A stretch of DNA of 64,000 nucleotides from Castanea sativa (lineage: Eukaryota; Streptophyta; Magnoliopsida; Fagales; Fagaceae): positions 56,666,636-56,730,635 of the forward strand of contig NC_134017.1 of NCBI RefSeq assembly GCF_040712315.1, written 5' to 3'. Each line of letters begins with the position of its first letter. Position 1 is the stretch's first letter. The position numbers and the translations under genes are program-made. This document shows positions 1 to 12,100 of the stretch, in pieces. The notes beneath the pieces were generated by a model, which was not told where the DNA came from, ran no database searches, and saw only the letters and a program-made list of their open reading frames with translations.

Positions 1-303
1 GACCACTTGAACAGAGATCTCAACTAGATAACGTTGTTTTCTTATTCTTTGAACAATTTTCTTGTGTACAATTTATAATAATCAAACACACCAACACATT
101 GTAGCCCTCCAATATAATTATGCTGGTCACACTGAATTGAGGTCCTAGAGAGTATTTCTTTGATGACTTACTGCAGCTCACAATCTTATGCTGGTCACGA
201 ATATTGAATTTTGGAGATGCAGAATTCTTCTACCATTTTGTATTTACTTGTCTGTTTATAACTGCTGGTCCATTTTATTATCACACCCTTTGTATTTTTG
301 CCG

Positions 304-826
304 TACAAGTCAGCTAAGACGTCTTCCTCTTGTATGTTGCTATTACATTGCGAATGAAAAATTGAGTGAAGTGGCTGCAAAGCTTCCATTATTGGAGGAG
401 CTGGACATGACGATTTCTTCATTGTCAAAAGAACCTCTGGAAGCTTTGGGGCCTTGGGGGGCTGCTGTCCTCTTTTGAAATTAAAAATGGAACCAGCTGT
501 GGTATAGAAGCCCTCACATAGAGGGTGATGAGGAATATGATGGCAAAACCAGACTATTTTCTCAGGGGGCCAATATCTAAACATTAATATATATATATAT
601 AATTTTTTATATTATAGAAATTTCAAGGAAGAGGGGGGGTTTCTTCAAAACCCAGGGGGCCATAGTCCCCCTCTGGCCTCCCTCCATCCGCCAGTTTGAT
701 GATGATGGCTTGCAGGCCATTCTTGATGGTTGTCCTCACCTTGAATCACTTCACATAAGAAAATGTTTCAATGTTGCTCTGTCAGGAAATTTGGGAAAAA
801 GATGTGCTGATCATGGATCTTTTTGA
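304..826 (+). pseudogene. F-box/LRR gene copy A, relic of exon 2
   Basis: Remnant of the leucine-rich-repeat exon of the SKIP19/FBL23-like family. It starts with the family signature TSQLRRLPLVCC and runs through KLPLLEELDM before indels in the run of G near 447-460 shift the frame to a stop at 476-478. About 70 bp that in the paralogues encode the EEAVAIAKNMPELRHLQL stretch are replaced by about 155 bp of foreign, AT- and G-rich sequence (about 540-695). The frame then resumes as DDGLQAILDGCPHLES and ends GKRCADHGSF followed by TGA at 824-826, after loss of about 70 bp. The 3' splice site reads CCG instead of CAG (301-303), so the acceptor is also lost. Positions 1-303 are recognisable family intron sequence (GATGACTTACTGCAG near 160), so exon 1 lies outside the window. 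Clearly dead; closest to copy B, with which it shares an extra T before the tail. Confidence 0.88.
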
Positions 827-1918
827 TGAAGATGAGTTGGGAGATTTTTATTTTGACTAGTTCTTTTTTTTTTTTTTTTTTCAAGTACCTGAAATTTTAA
901 TCTATAGTTTCTAACATCCAATATGTCTTATACAACTTTATGGCTGGACTTTTGGAAGGAGGAGAAATAGAGTGATAAATAAAAAAAATGTGTACAACCT
1001 CCAAGTTGGATTTATTTTGGAAAATATTTTGGATCCATGGTGCCTACAATGCTTAGTTATTTATAAGTGCTCTTTTGTTCAATTTAATTTCATTTAATAA
1101 GTTCCCTTTTTTTTTTTTTGAGAATGATTTAATAAGTTCCTTGGTAAAACTTTTGGGTTATTTGAAGTTGAGCTACAGTAACATTTGTTTATTTATTTAT
1201 AATTTTACAAATGGTACATTCCTTTGATAGTGTTGTAACTTCTCATAGTCATTGCCTTATTCCAGATAACCTTAATATATCTACATTTTAATTAGAAGAA
1301 ACATATTATACATTTTAATTTTGAAAAAAAAGAGGTGTTGTAATCAATAATCATCATTTGGGAAAGGCCGAAAGGAATTGGTGCTTTTGTTTTCAAAACA
1401 ATGTGAAAACAAACTTCATAAAAGTTTGTTGAAAAACTATTTTTGGGGAACTCATAATGCAAAAATGTGCGGTGGGTATCAATGTTTCTAGAATGTTTTT
1501 TAAAAATCTAAAAACGCAGAATAGGTTATTTGGTATGAGTATCAGTTTTTTAGAAAAAGTTGCGTTTTAACACAATGTGAGGTTCATTTTTTTTTCAAAA
1601 TATTTACCGTATGGAGGTTTTCAAAATGGATGTTTTAAATATTGTAAAATTGAAAATTTTATTCTAAAAACTATATATATTAAAAATATTCCCATCCGAA
1701 ATGCATTTTGCATTACTAAAAGTTACTTTATCTATTTTACATTATCATTTTAACAACGAACCTTAGATTCTATTATTTATTTCACAATTCATCACAATAA
1801 AAATATTTTATATGTTATACAGACACCAGAAAAAAAAAATACCCCAACAACACACAACCCAAGGCAGAGAGAGATATTTTATTATTAATTGTGGGTAAAA
1901 TAAAATAACCAAGTTTAA
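827..1918. other. intergenic, no gene seen
   Basis: AT-rich spacer downstream of copy A. It resembles the 3' flank of copy B (for example TGTGTATAACCTCCAAGTTGG at 16068 against a near-identical stretch at 990), so it belongs to the duplicated unit. No coding signal. Confidence 0.6.
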
Positions 1919-2057
1919 TGGTCCGTTTGGATTGAAGGGAGGGAGAGGGAGTAGAGTCAAGTAGAGTAGAATTGATCCAAAATTAATCTATTTTCAACCA
2001 ACTCTATTTTACGCTCCTCCACTTTCCCTCTCTCCCCACTCAATCCAAACAAACCCT
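1919..2057. mobile_element. MITE with inverted ends, hAT-like
   Basis: A 139-bp element with imperfect inverted ends: GGTCCGTTTGGATTGA on the left and TCAATCCAAACAAACCCTAA on the right, which reverse-complements to GTTTGTTTGGATTGA. The interior is also partly palindromic (AGGGAGGGAGAGGGAG against CCACTTTCCCTCTCTCC). The flanks AAGTTTAA and AAGTTTAT resemble an 8-bp target duplication with one mismatch, as hAT elements make. No coding capacity. Confidence 0.65.
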
Positions 2058-2349
2058 AAGTTTATAATGCTTCGGTGCCCCTTCCCAAATTTGACAAGGT
2101 CCAAATTTATAGTTTTGAGTAATTTCTTTAATAGGTATAGTTTTGCATAATTGGGTACGGGAGGATTCTCGAAAAAAAAAATGGCATGATATAATTAAGC
2201 TATATATGCAACCTTAGCAAAATAAGTAATTTATGTATTTCATCAAAAACAAAATATATGTAAATGATGATATGATTAGGTAGAAGAGGGTGTTACCATA
2301 TTTGTAGAGTAATCGTTTTAACGTGAACTCAAAACAATCCCTTAAAAAG

Positions 2350-3402
2350 CTTTTGGAGAAATTACACTTTACTACCTTAAACTATATTCCATATTACACT
2401 TTGCACCTTAAATTATTCGAATGCACATTTTGCATCCTAAACTTCGACCTTTGTTACACTTTGCACTTGAAAGTTAATTTTACTATTATGTTGGATAGAA
2501 ATTGACAGCACATGACCTACAAATGATTTTTGCTTAGGTTGCACACAGTTTAAAGACAAAAATACCCTCTTCTCAATCAATTAAAAAGGAAAGCGCTCTC
2601 TCATGTGTTGCATCTCCTCCTCAAATCAAAAATTTGTTGCAGCACCTAATACAACAATGGTGAATGCAACAGTTGCAGCCACAAGTCGTTCTGTGCTAAG
2701 GAAGTGAACAAGGGGGCATCTGCAGATTCTACACCGCCACACAGGTCCTTAAGTGGGCCTAAGCTCAAGTCTTGTGATGGTACAAGTAGTTCACATTGTG
2801 ATCGACCTTTAAATTATTGAAATTTTTGAGCACAAGACATTCTTTTGACTCTGATGAAGAAAACTAATACCTTATTGGTTCAAAGCCTCATCAATACTTC
2901 AATGTGTATTTTAAAAAGAAAGAAGAAAACATTTTTATATACTAAAGGTGTATACGTCCTCTAATGCCACAGTTGTATTAGAATACAAGAGTAAATACCT
3001 TTTCTCACTCATAAAATGTTGCATCATGGTGGTTTAGTACTTGGAACTTGTGAGAGGAGAAGAGGAGTTGCTGGGACATTTACGTGAGAGCTGTTAGGGA
3101 TTAAGGGTTAGACAGATTTTTGATTTGGGGAAAGAGGATATGCTACGAACGTGAGAGACCTTTTGTTCTTATTTGATTAGGAAGAGGGTGTTTTTTTCTT
3201 TAAACTATGTGCTACCTAAGTAAAAATCACATGCAATTCACAAGCTATCAATTTCTATCTACCATAATAGTAAAACTAACTTTGGGGTGCAAAGTGCAAC
3301 AAATGTCAAAGTTTAGTATGCAAAATGTGCATTCAAATAATTTAGGGTGCAAATTGTAATCTGGAGTATAGTTTAGGATGGTAAAGTGTAATTTTTTCAA
3401 AG
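2350..3402. mobile_element. long-TIR non-autonomous DNA element (MULE-like)
   Basis: Inverted arms of about 240 bp enclose an interior of about 570 bp. The left arm (about 2350-2580) reads AAATTACACTTTACTACC, then TTACACTTTGCACC, then AAAATACCCTCTTCTC. The right arm (about 3165-3402) carries the complement in reverse order, with about 85% identity by eye. Long arms without a transposase are typical of Mutator-like or foldback elements. A clear target duplication was not found, so the superfamily is tentative. The interior (2585-3160) has no recognisable gene. Confidence 0.7.
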
Positions 3403-3840
3403 TTTTATTTATGCATTTATATTTTCACCTTCTTCTCACTTAGCATAAGGGAAGATGTCCCAAATCACATCAATGTTGTAGTATTTCAACACCTATTGTT
3501 AGACATATTATGGTTTAAGTGATCCAAACCAATTGTAAACTTATGTACTTATAAAAAAAAATCAAATTAATCTTGGTTAGTCTATGGTTAGTTCAATAGT
3601 TTTTTAGTACATAAATCCTACATTGGGTTCATTATAAACAAGATTGCTTAATAGAGAATATGAAACCATCAAGGGCTTTATAGTGGATGAAGGCCGTTGG
3701 GACGAACTAATTAAATCTTCATGTTTACTCTCTCTTTCATGCTTTTGCTCATCACTCAATCTCTCAATAAAATTAACAACTATGATTTCACTAGGCAGCT
3801 TGATGCATTTGAGGGTCTAAAGCAAAAATTGAAATTGAGG

Positions 3841-3917
<77 letters not shown>

Positions 3918-5314
3918 AATATGACTTTTAAAAATTTAAATATTATTTAAACTCTATTATCTTGTTTTAGATATAAAATTATTACAAATCAACATGAATC
4001 ACGTAGAATTTATTTTAAAAAAATTTATAGACACAAAATATTTGACAAAACTTTTCACACCTATTGATGTGGCTAAATGATAGTGATAAGTAAAAGAGTG
4101 ATATTAGCGGTGGACTTAGGTGAGAATTAGTTAAAGTTTGCCAACTCAACTATTATAAAAATACGAATTTTTTTGTTTACTGTTCTTTTTTTTTTTGAGA
4201 AGTGATACATTCACATTATTTTTCACAACAAATCCTAAGTGTTAAGTTATTATAACTGGTTTTAATTTGAACTTATTATTGAAATTATTTTTTATCATCA
4301 AGAACAACTTGTTACTTAAGATTTGTTGTGAAAGTGTTATGAACATAACATTTCTACTTTTTTTTTTTCTTGTTTTTCATTTGAAAAAATATATATTATT
4401 TTATTTATGGACTAATATTTGGGCTTAATTAAATTAAAATTTGGGTCCTTTTTTATACTCGAGGCTTTAGATGACTGCATCAATGGCTTATATTGTTTGC
4501 TTCTCAAAACCGAAAAATATTGTTAAGCCGGTACTGCTTTAATTATATGCTAAAGCACATGGTAACATGATGTCTAAGTGGGTGGTCAAATTTTTGAATC
4601 ATACCCCTTTTGTAGATTTACTACAAAGAAATTAGTTTTTTTTTTTAAAAGGCACAATGGATTAGTTATTCATCTTGTGTTTCGAATATTGGCATAAGTA
4701 AAAATAATTAATCCTTTTGTCATTATACAAAAGGTCAGTGTAAGATCAGATCTTGTTTTCATTATGAGTTTAAAAAAAATGTGAGAGGACCACATTAACA
4801 TTATGAGTTTAAGATATATATAAGTCTATGATCCATTGTTTGTTAATACATATCGAATAAATATTATAATTTCATCTTAAAAAAATAATTATTATTATTT
4901 AAAATGAATTTTATACTACTTAATAAAGAATTTAACAAAATCTGTCAATGCTTAAACTAATATGACATTAAATTAAAACTTAATAAGAGTTATATAATAA
5001 ATAAAAGAACAAAGTTTGCTTACAAATAGTTTGTAGGTAATGAATACAAACTTCTCTTATATCTTTTTATTAGATGTAAATTTTGACAAATCCAACATTA
5101 AATTATATTTTCTTTTAATATTTTTGCAAAATTTCAAAAAGATTAAAGATCAATAGATATGTTGTCAATCAAATGTTTAAATTTCAAAATTTTGTAGTAT
5201 TAAATTATGCATGAAAAATAAGTTTGTGGATCACATAGTAAATAATATCCTATTTGAACAAATTTTGGCATGCATGCTAAGAATATAAAAAACATGTAAT
5301 CCAACAGTTATATT
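3403..5314. other. AT-rich intergenic DNA, no gene seen
   Basis: No coding signal on either strand. Holds the TA microsatellite listed separately and poly-T/A runs. Confidence 0.5.
3846..3914. repeat. (TA)n microsatellite
   Basis: About 34 uninterrupted TA units. The open frame across it encodes only Tyr-Ile repeats and is not a gene. Confidence 0.97.
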
Positions 5315-5344
5315 TTGAAACTATGTTACCATGTTAATTTTTTA

Positions 5345-5716
5345 GTGGGAGTTTGTGGTAAGTTGTCCCCCAAATTCTATGGTCCCTTCCAAGTGATACA
5401 AAAGGTTGGAGAGGTGGCGTACAAATTGGATTTGCCTCCTAGTTCTCAGATTCATCCTGTTTTTCATGCCTCCTATTACAAGGCTAAGTTAGGGCAACAG
5501 GTCACTCCTATTTCTCATCTTCCTTCTGTTTCATCTGATGGTGCTCTTTTGCTCGAGCCTGTGGCAGTCTTGAAGGATAGGTCTATCCAGCTTAGAACCA
5601 GGATAATCACACAAGTTTTAGTGCAATGGCAAGGCTGTACTCTAGAGGATGCTACCTGGGAAGATCTGAGTCAGCTCCAACAACAGTTCCCTCACCTTGT
5701 GGGGAAGGTGCTTTGA
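5345..5716 (+). pseudogene. Ty3/gypsy polyprotein 3' end (integrase C-terminus plus chromodomain)
   Basis: About 120 codons of the last part of a chromovirus-type pol gene. KLSPKFYGPFQVIQKVG and EVAYKLDLPPSSQIHPVFH are the conserved region after the integrase core. VLVQWQGCTLEDATWEDL is the chromodomain-like end with its aromatic/acidic pattern. The frame ends at TGA 5714-5716, directly followed by a purine-rich tract (AGGAGGGGAG) as expected for plus-strand priming. Everything upstream (protease, RT, RNase H, integrase core) is missing; before about 5345 the translation no longer matches. A 5'-truncated remnant, not a host gene. Confidence 0.9.
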
Positions 5717-6175
5717 GGAGGGGAGTATTGATTCAAAGCCAATTTGTTAAGGCAGCTGGTGCATTGAGGGTGTGTTGGGTGCTGATGTGATGTGTCAAGG
5801 GAGCTGAGCAGTTAGTTAGGATGATTGGAGTGTAGTTAGTTAGTTAATATAGTTGGAGCATGATTGTTAATCATTGAGTAGCTAGTTGGTTACTATACTG
5901 AAAATGCATTGATTAGTGAGTTGTAATCATGGATTGTAATTGCAATCATTAGTGGTAATCATTGATTAGGGGATTAGTTAGTTAGTTAGTTGAGAATTTT
6001 GTCGTATAAATAAGCCGAATGTATTCATGAGGAATATAAGAAAATAGCATACTTGATTCTTCTTCTTTCTCATTGCATTGTTCTCTTTCCCTCACTCTTC
6101 TTCTACATATTCCTTCTCTTGGAGGCTAGTTGTCCATGAATTCAGCTAAACCCATATAAGATATTGGATCTTACC
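5717..6175 (+). mobile_element. 3' LTR-derived sequence of the Ty3/gypsy remnant
   Basis: Begins at the polypurine tract after pol; the LTR probably starts with TGATTCAAAGCC near 5729. It has a TATA-like GTATAAATAAG near 6004, followed by a pyrimidine-rich leader (CTTCTTCTTTCTC), the usual order of a plant LTR promoter. The right end was not resolved; a second LTR is not present in the window. Confidence 0.7.
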
Positions 6176-7263
6176 AATTAATTATTTATTTATTTTGTAA
6201 CACAAACAATTAATTTTAACAATTAAAATTCCTAAATTATTTTATAAGTTTGATCTTATGCATGCATGTTTATCCTTGACAACCAATAAAAAGTAATTTT
6301 TTAACCTATTAAAATCACTTATTTTTGAGGACGATCAAAATTAATTGACTTTTATGTGATATGCTCATGTACATTTTAAATTTTTCTTCAATTGATGAGA
6401 AGTAATTTTATGAAACCTACATCCCCACCTTCCCACCTACCCCCATTTTCATCTTTTCTTTCTTTTCTCTTTCTTTTTTTTCTTTCTTTCTTCCTTTCTT
6501 CAAGTCACACCTGGTTCTTCAGTGGTTCTTCTTTCTTTCCTTTTTTTATTTTATTTTTTTATTTCACTCCAGTGCAACTCTTTTTTTTTTCTTTGTTTCT
6601 TTGGAGCTGCTGCTTCTTTTTTTCTTTTTTTCTTCATCCCAAGCACATTGATTTGAAGCCATGCCGCCGACCCACCCACACCGATGCCATCCATGCCGAT
6701 TAGCCCATTCCCTTCCTCTTTTCCTCCCCTTATCTCTCTCTTTGCTTTTTTGTGTTTTTTTGTCTGTAGATCTAGTGTTTTTTTTTTGTTATTTTATGTT
6801 TGGTTAGTAAGAAAATGAAGGAAATGCTGAAAATTTTGAATGAAGTGGATATTCTAGCAATATTTGTGTCTATGTCTTGATTTGGATTTGAGTTTTGGTT
6901 TTGAATTTTTTGGATCTGTGCTTGAATTTGTGCTATTGTGTTGTTGATATTATGCTTATGTTTAAATGGATTTGTGTTCTTGAGCTTGTTCTTTTGTGTT
7001 TCTGAGCTTGTGCTTTTGTGTTCCTTGAATAGATTTGGTGTTGGATTTGGGTTGGTTTTGTTGAATGAGAGGAGATTCATGGGTTTGTGTTCTTGTATTT
7101 TGGAGCACGTTGTGTTTGTATTGTGAGTATGATGTGTTTAATTTTGAATTTTCTAGGTGTGTTTGTATTGTGAGTATATTGTGTTTGATTTTGAATTTTC
7201 TAGGCTTGTGTTTGATTTTGAATTTTTTTGGGGAAAAAAAATCCAGAAAAATTTTTTGTTTTT
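6176..7263. other. low-complexity pyrimidine- and T/G-rich sequence
   Basis: 6430-6780 is C/T-rich; 6800-7260 is T/G-rich with short degenerate repeats (TTTGTGTTCTTGAGC-like). The open frames here are compositional. It may be the interior of the CACTA element whose end follows, but the other end was not found. Confidence 0.5.
7108..7225 (+). repeat. tandem repeat, ~47 bp x 2.5
   Basis: Two near-identical units reading TGTTTGTATTGTGAGTAT...TTTTGAATTTTCTAG followed by a half unit (TTGTGTTTGATTTTGAATTT). Confidence 0.8.
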
Positions 7264-7594
7264 AAAAAAAAACTATAGCCGCATTTAAAAAACGCAGTTG
7301 TAGGAGGCTTTGGCCGCGTTTTTAAGATGCAGCCAAAATTATATCTATAGCTGCATTTTTAAAACGCAGCCCAAACATGGTCTATAGCCGCGGTTAAGAA
7401 AACGCGGTTATAGGCCTCACCCTATAGCCGCTATTAAAAAAATGCAACTATAGACCCGCAAGAGCTGTTGTTGCGCAGGATAAGCCGCGTTTGTAAACGC
7501 GGTTATAGGAAACGCGCTTATAGCCTATAGCTACATTTTTAGAGTCTATAGCCGCATTTTTGAAACACGGCTATAGCCCTCATTTCTTGTAGTG
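7264..7594. mobile_element. CACTA-type element terminus with subterminal repeats
   Basis: At least eight degenerate copies of a short motif in both orientations (TATAGCCGCATTTTTAAAA, AACGCGGTTATAGG and similar). The block ends TTTCTTGTAGTG at 7583-7594, the complement of the CACTACAAGAAA start typical of plant CACTA (En/Spm) elements. A matching left end is not visible, so this is one end of a truncated or rearranged element. Confidence 0.72.
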
Positions 7595-7747
7595 AAGGCC
7601 CAATTTAATGTGATTTTTGCCATAATGAAATATGATTTTTCCCCCTTTGAACTTGTGAAATGATAATTTTACTCTTGTTTGCAGTTTTAACTTGAATTTG
7701 GCGTTTTCGAAGACTAGGAAATTGAGTTTTTACGCTTTACATTGTTA

Positions 7748-8055
7748 AGGGTCTATTTGGATACAACTTATTTTGCTGAAAACTGAAAATATTATAGCAA
7801 AATAATTTTTAAATGTGTAAATAGTACCGTGGGACCCATTTCTTTTTCTTTTTTTTTCTGAATAAAGTGGTTGTGGGTCTCGTGAACAGTGCACAATGTT
7901 TTCTGTACAGTGTAATCTGCGTGCATGAACAGTGTGGGGTTACTACTCATAAGCCTAAATGCACTGTTCATGTCCCATGAATAGTGCAAGAGGTGCTAAA
8001 AATAAAAAATAAAAAATGCAAATGTAGGAGCTAGACGCAAAACCCAAACACACAC
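7748..8055. mobile_element. MITE, Tourist/hAT-like, copy 1
   Basis: 308 bp flanked by TTA (7745-7747 and 8056-8058). It starts AGGGTCTATTTGGATACA and ends with CCCAAACACACAC. The interior (AGCAAAATAATTTTTAAATG, GGGACCCATTT, repeated ACTGTTCATG/CATGAACAGTG) matches the element at 62234-62510, so both belong to one family. No coding capacity. Confidence 0.7.
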
Positions 8056-8058
8056 TTA

Positions 8059-9110
8059 GTCTCTATAGGTTAATCTTAAAAATTTGCTTTGATCCCACCT
8101 CTTAATTGGCAGATTGTTGCAAACAGCAAAAGTCTCTTGCTAACGATTTTGTTGATTGTGATTTAAATGGGATTTTCATAGAAGCAATACCTTCTATCTC
8201 GGGCTCATATAAATTTTGGGCCATCCAATTAATTAAATCCATCACAATCGAATTAGAAAGCTTTGGGAGCGAACTTTCTTGATAAGGTTGCATTTAGCCG
8301 GTAATAAAATCTACAGACTTTCCACATGAAGATTTTGAATCTTGATTCAGAAAATCAAATTTTAATTAAGACCCATAGGCTTTTATTCTTAATTATAAAG
8401 CCCATGGTCTGTGTTTGTAATTTTGCTAATTACCAAATACCCAATTCCGAATTCTGTTATGGTATTTTTAAGTTGGACTAAAGTGTAAAACACACTCCTA
8501 AAGATTGGAAGTCTTTGAATTATACAATTTGAAATTTGAAATTTTAGATTTTACTTTTTAAAATTTTATTTCGTTTGCATTAACAGCTTTTTTATCCATA
8601 TTTTTTTGTTAAGTGCCACATAAATATGCAATGTGACACTTAATAGAACATATGGATGGAGGGATTTTTATTTTTATTTTTTTTTAATTTTTTATGAGAG
8701 ATGGAGGGATTGTTAATGCAAATGGAATATAACTTCAAAGGTAATATCCAAATTTTGAAACTTTAAAGTATAAAATTAGAAAAAATTCCAAAATTTTAGC
8801 TGTAGTTTGCAATTTTAAGTTTTTAACGGATAAATTGTAATTTGCATTTTGAAACTTTAAAGTATAAAATTAAAAAAATTCCAAAATTTTAGCTGTAATT
8901 TGCAGTTTTAAGTTTTTAACGAATAAATTGTAATTTGCACTTTATTTTTTTACTTTAAAAAAAAACCTTTATTTTAGGCATTTAAAAAAAATGACACTAT
9001 TTATTTATTTTTAAAAAAATCAATCCCGCCCTATAAAAAAAGTGGCACGTTCTGTATATATCATAATAATAATATATCCATCCATTTTACTTTCATTCTA
9101 ATTCTAAAAT
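8059..9110. other. AT-rich spacer with a short tandem duplication
   Basis: No recognisable gene. A 63-codon open frame on the minus strand (8102-8293) matches nothing I know. Contains the ~92-bp tandem repeat listed next. Confidence 0.5.
8757..8941. repeat. tandem duplication, ~92 bp x 2
   Basis: Two adjacent copies, each from GAAACTTTAAAGTATAAAAT to AAATTGTAATTTGCA, differing at a few positions. Confidence 0.85.
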
Positions 9111-12100
9111 CTTTTTTTTTTTTGGTAAACAGATGAGTATATTAAAAGAACTAAACAACCAGAATAGGCTTAATACAAGATCTATTTAAGTACAAGCCAT
9201 CAGAATCAGCTTTTAGCAGCTCTATAATGTCCACAGGCGGACTACTAAAAATAGAAAAATCCTCTAATTGATTGGAGCCCAATCTTACTAAGACATCAGC
9301 ACATCGATTCGCTTCACGGAAGCAATGTTTAATTCGAGCCTGAGGGAGTTAAGTGAGAAGGTACCTGCAATCATCCACCAGTGCTGAAATAACATTATTA
9401 GCATTCTTGGAGTTATTCAGCAGATCAACTATAGCTTTGGCGTCAATCTTAATCTCAACAGCAGGTAGATGAAGACTAACACACTGCATTAAGCCATCTC
9501 TGAGACCCCATAGTCCGCAAAAGCCCCGTTGTGACTCCAATCTTCCTAGCATACCCACAGACCCAATCCCCATCTTCATTTCTAATGAGGCCGCCACTAC
9601 CAGCCGGGCCTGGATTGCCCGTTGAGGACCCATCTGAATTGAGTTTGAACCACCCAGCCTCTGGTTTCTCCCACCTGATTCTCTTCACCACTTGCCTAGT
9701 AGTTGTTCTAGGAGTCCTTGCACAGTGCTCATACTCCATGGCTTCCCTAAATATTTCATGACCCAGGTGTTGTTGTATGGGCTTGTTGTGAAAAACAACT
9801 TGGTTCCTATGCTTCCATATACACCATATTGCAAAAAGGAAAGACGTTCTCCATGGAGGGTGGTCTTTATGTTTCTTCCAATCAGCCTTTCCATTAGTAG
9901 TGACCCATTGTTGCAAATTCCCACTAAAAAATGAGGTGTTGACAGCCTCTACTTCCAGCTGAGCCCAGAAATTTTTAACTATTCTACACTCCCTTAGTGC
10001 ATGGATTATGGACTCAGATTGGGAGAGGCATAGAGGGCAAGATGACTCCACTTGGACCCCCCTCCTTATGAGGCACTCTTTTACACCAATACTATTATGC
10101 AAGCACATCCGCACAAAGGTTTGAATACGGGGGAGGATATTGGTTTTCCAAACCCATTGGCTAGTAAAGGAAGACTCCCCTTCCCCACCTCCAATGGCAA
10201 GCTTATAGGCACTTTTAAGCTCAAATCCTCCATGCATGGACATACCCCATGTTAATCTGTCTTGACCTCGAGCTACAAGGGAAATTGGGGTAGCTTTTAG
10301 CTTAGTGCTGATATTATCTGGTATAGGAAAGGAAACTTTAGACCAATCCCATCCATTTACTGTGACCACCTCCTTGACTTTAAGCTTCTCCTCTTCTAGA
10401 GACAAAGGTCCTTGTACCAAACTTCTAAGAGGCCCATCACTACACCAATTGTCAAACCAAAAGCTCAACTCACTATTCCTGCCCACAACCCATCTTGTCC
10501 CTTTCCGAAAGATATCTTCACCTTTGTTCATTGCTGACCATACTCTGGAGTAAGGCAGCCTCGCAGGATTCTTGGCATTCAGTCTTTGCCTATTACAATA
10601 TTTGCTTCTTAAGACCTTACTCCATAGTGAATCCTTCTCAGCATGAAAACGCCAATTGAGCTTAGCAAGAAGAGAGAGGTTTCTACCCTTTGCAGTGTGA
10701 AGACCGAGCCCACCTTCACTCTTCGGCCGTGTGACCTTTTGCCAACTCACCCAATGCATCTTTTTCACCGACTCAAAAGAGCCCTACAAAAAATTCCTAT
10801 TCACTCTATCAATGTTATCAAGAAGATTACTCGGGAGAGCATTGCATTGCATAATATATGCTGGAATGGTCGAAGATAATGCTTGGACAAGGACTGTTCT
10901 GCCAGCAAGTGATAGAAGATTGGCCTTCCAACCTGCTAGCTTTTGCTTGACTCTTTCGAGAACAAAATTGAAGTCTTGGCTGTTGGATCCTTGATGCCTA
11001 ATAGGAAACCCTAGATATTTCCCCAAGTTAGGAGTTAAAGAAAACCCCAATATGTCAGAAAGGGCTTCTCGAGTGTCTCTATCCACATTAGGAGAGAAAA
11101 AAACTCTAGATTTGGCTTCGCTAATTGATTAGCCCGACCTGATACAAAACTCATCCAAAGCCTCCCTAATAGCTAAATTGTTGCTGCCATCCGCCCTTGC
11201 GAATAATACCAGGTCATCCACAAAAAATAAGTGTGAAAGAGCTATTTCGCTTCTAGAGGCTTTAACAGGATTCCATTTCTTATCTCTACACTTCTTCTCT
11301 ATTAAATGGCCTAAGACTTCCATACACAGAATAAAGAGGTAGGGAGACAATAGGTCCCCTTGCCGAATACCTCGAGATGGCCAGAATGGGTCAAGGTTAC
11401 CCCCATTAAATAACATAGAAGTGGCGGTGGAAGACACACAATTCATAATGAGGTCAATCATCTCTTTATAGAGGTTTGCTTTCAATAGGGTTTCTCGGAT
11501 AAAGCTCCATTCAAGTTTATCATAGGCTTTTTCGAGATCAACTTTAATTGCCATGTAGCCCACTCTTCCTTTCTTTTTGTTGATAGTATGGATGATCTCT
11601 TGCACTATGATTGCATTGTCGATCCCTTTTCTTCCAGGCATAAAAGCTGACTGAATAGGAGAAACGAGCTTGTCCAACATAGGTCTAAGTCTGGCCACTA
11701 TAATCTTTATGATCATTTTATACACTGTATTACAGAGACTGATAGGGCGATAATTTCCAATGGTTTTAGGGCTATGAATTTTTGGGATAAGAGCCACATT
11801 AGTTTTGTTAAGGAACTCAAGAATTTTTTTTGTATCAAAACATTTCTTTATCTCTTCCACAACAGAGCCTCCAACTATCATCCAAAAGCGCTGAAAAAAT
11901 CCAGCATGGAGACCATCTGGTCCCGGGGCCTTAAAAGCCTTAATAGACCAAAGAGCTGATTTGATTTCTTCCACAGATACCGACTCATACAAACTGTCTC
12001 TCTCCATATCAGAAAGGGTCGCTTGCCAAGAAGAAATGGGACCCAGTTGAAGTTTTGCTTCAAGGTGGCTAGTGGTGTACAACTTGGCGAACCCCTCTCG

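Noticed and set aside
3721..3918. 65-codon open frame ending in Tyr-Ile repeats
   Set aside because: Read-through of the TA microsatellite; no other coding evidence.
6392..6703. 103-codon Phe/Ser-rich open frame
   Set aside because: Translation of a pyrimidine-rich tract; composition explains it and nothing is recognisable.
8102..8293. 63-codon minus-strand open frame
   Set aside because: Varied composition but no recognisable domain, start context or neighbouring exons; too weak to call a gene.
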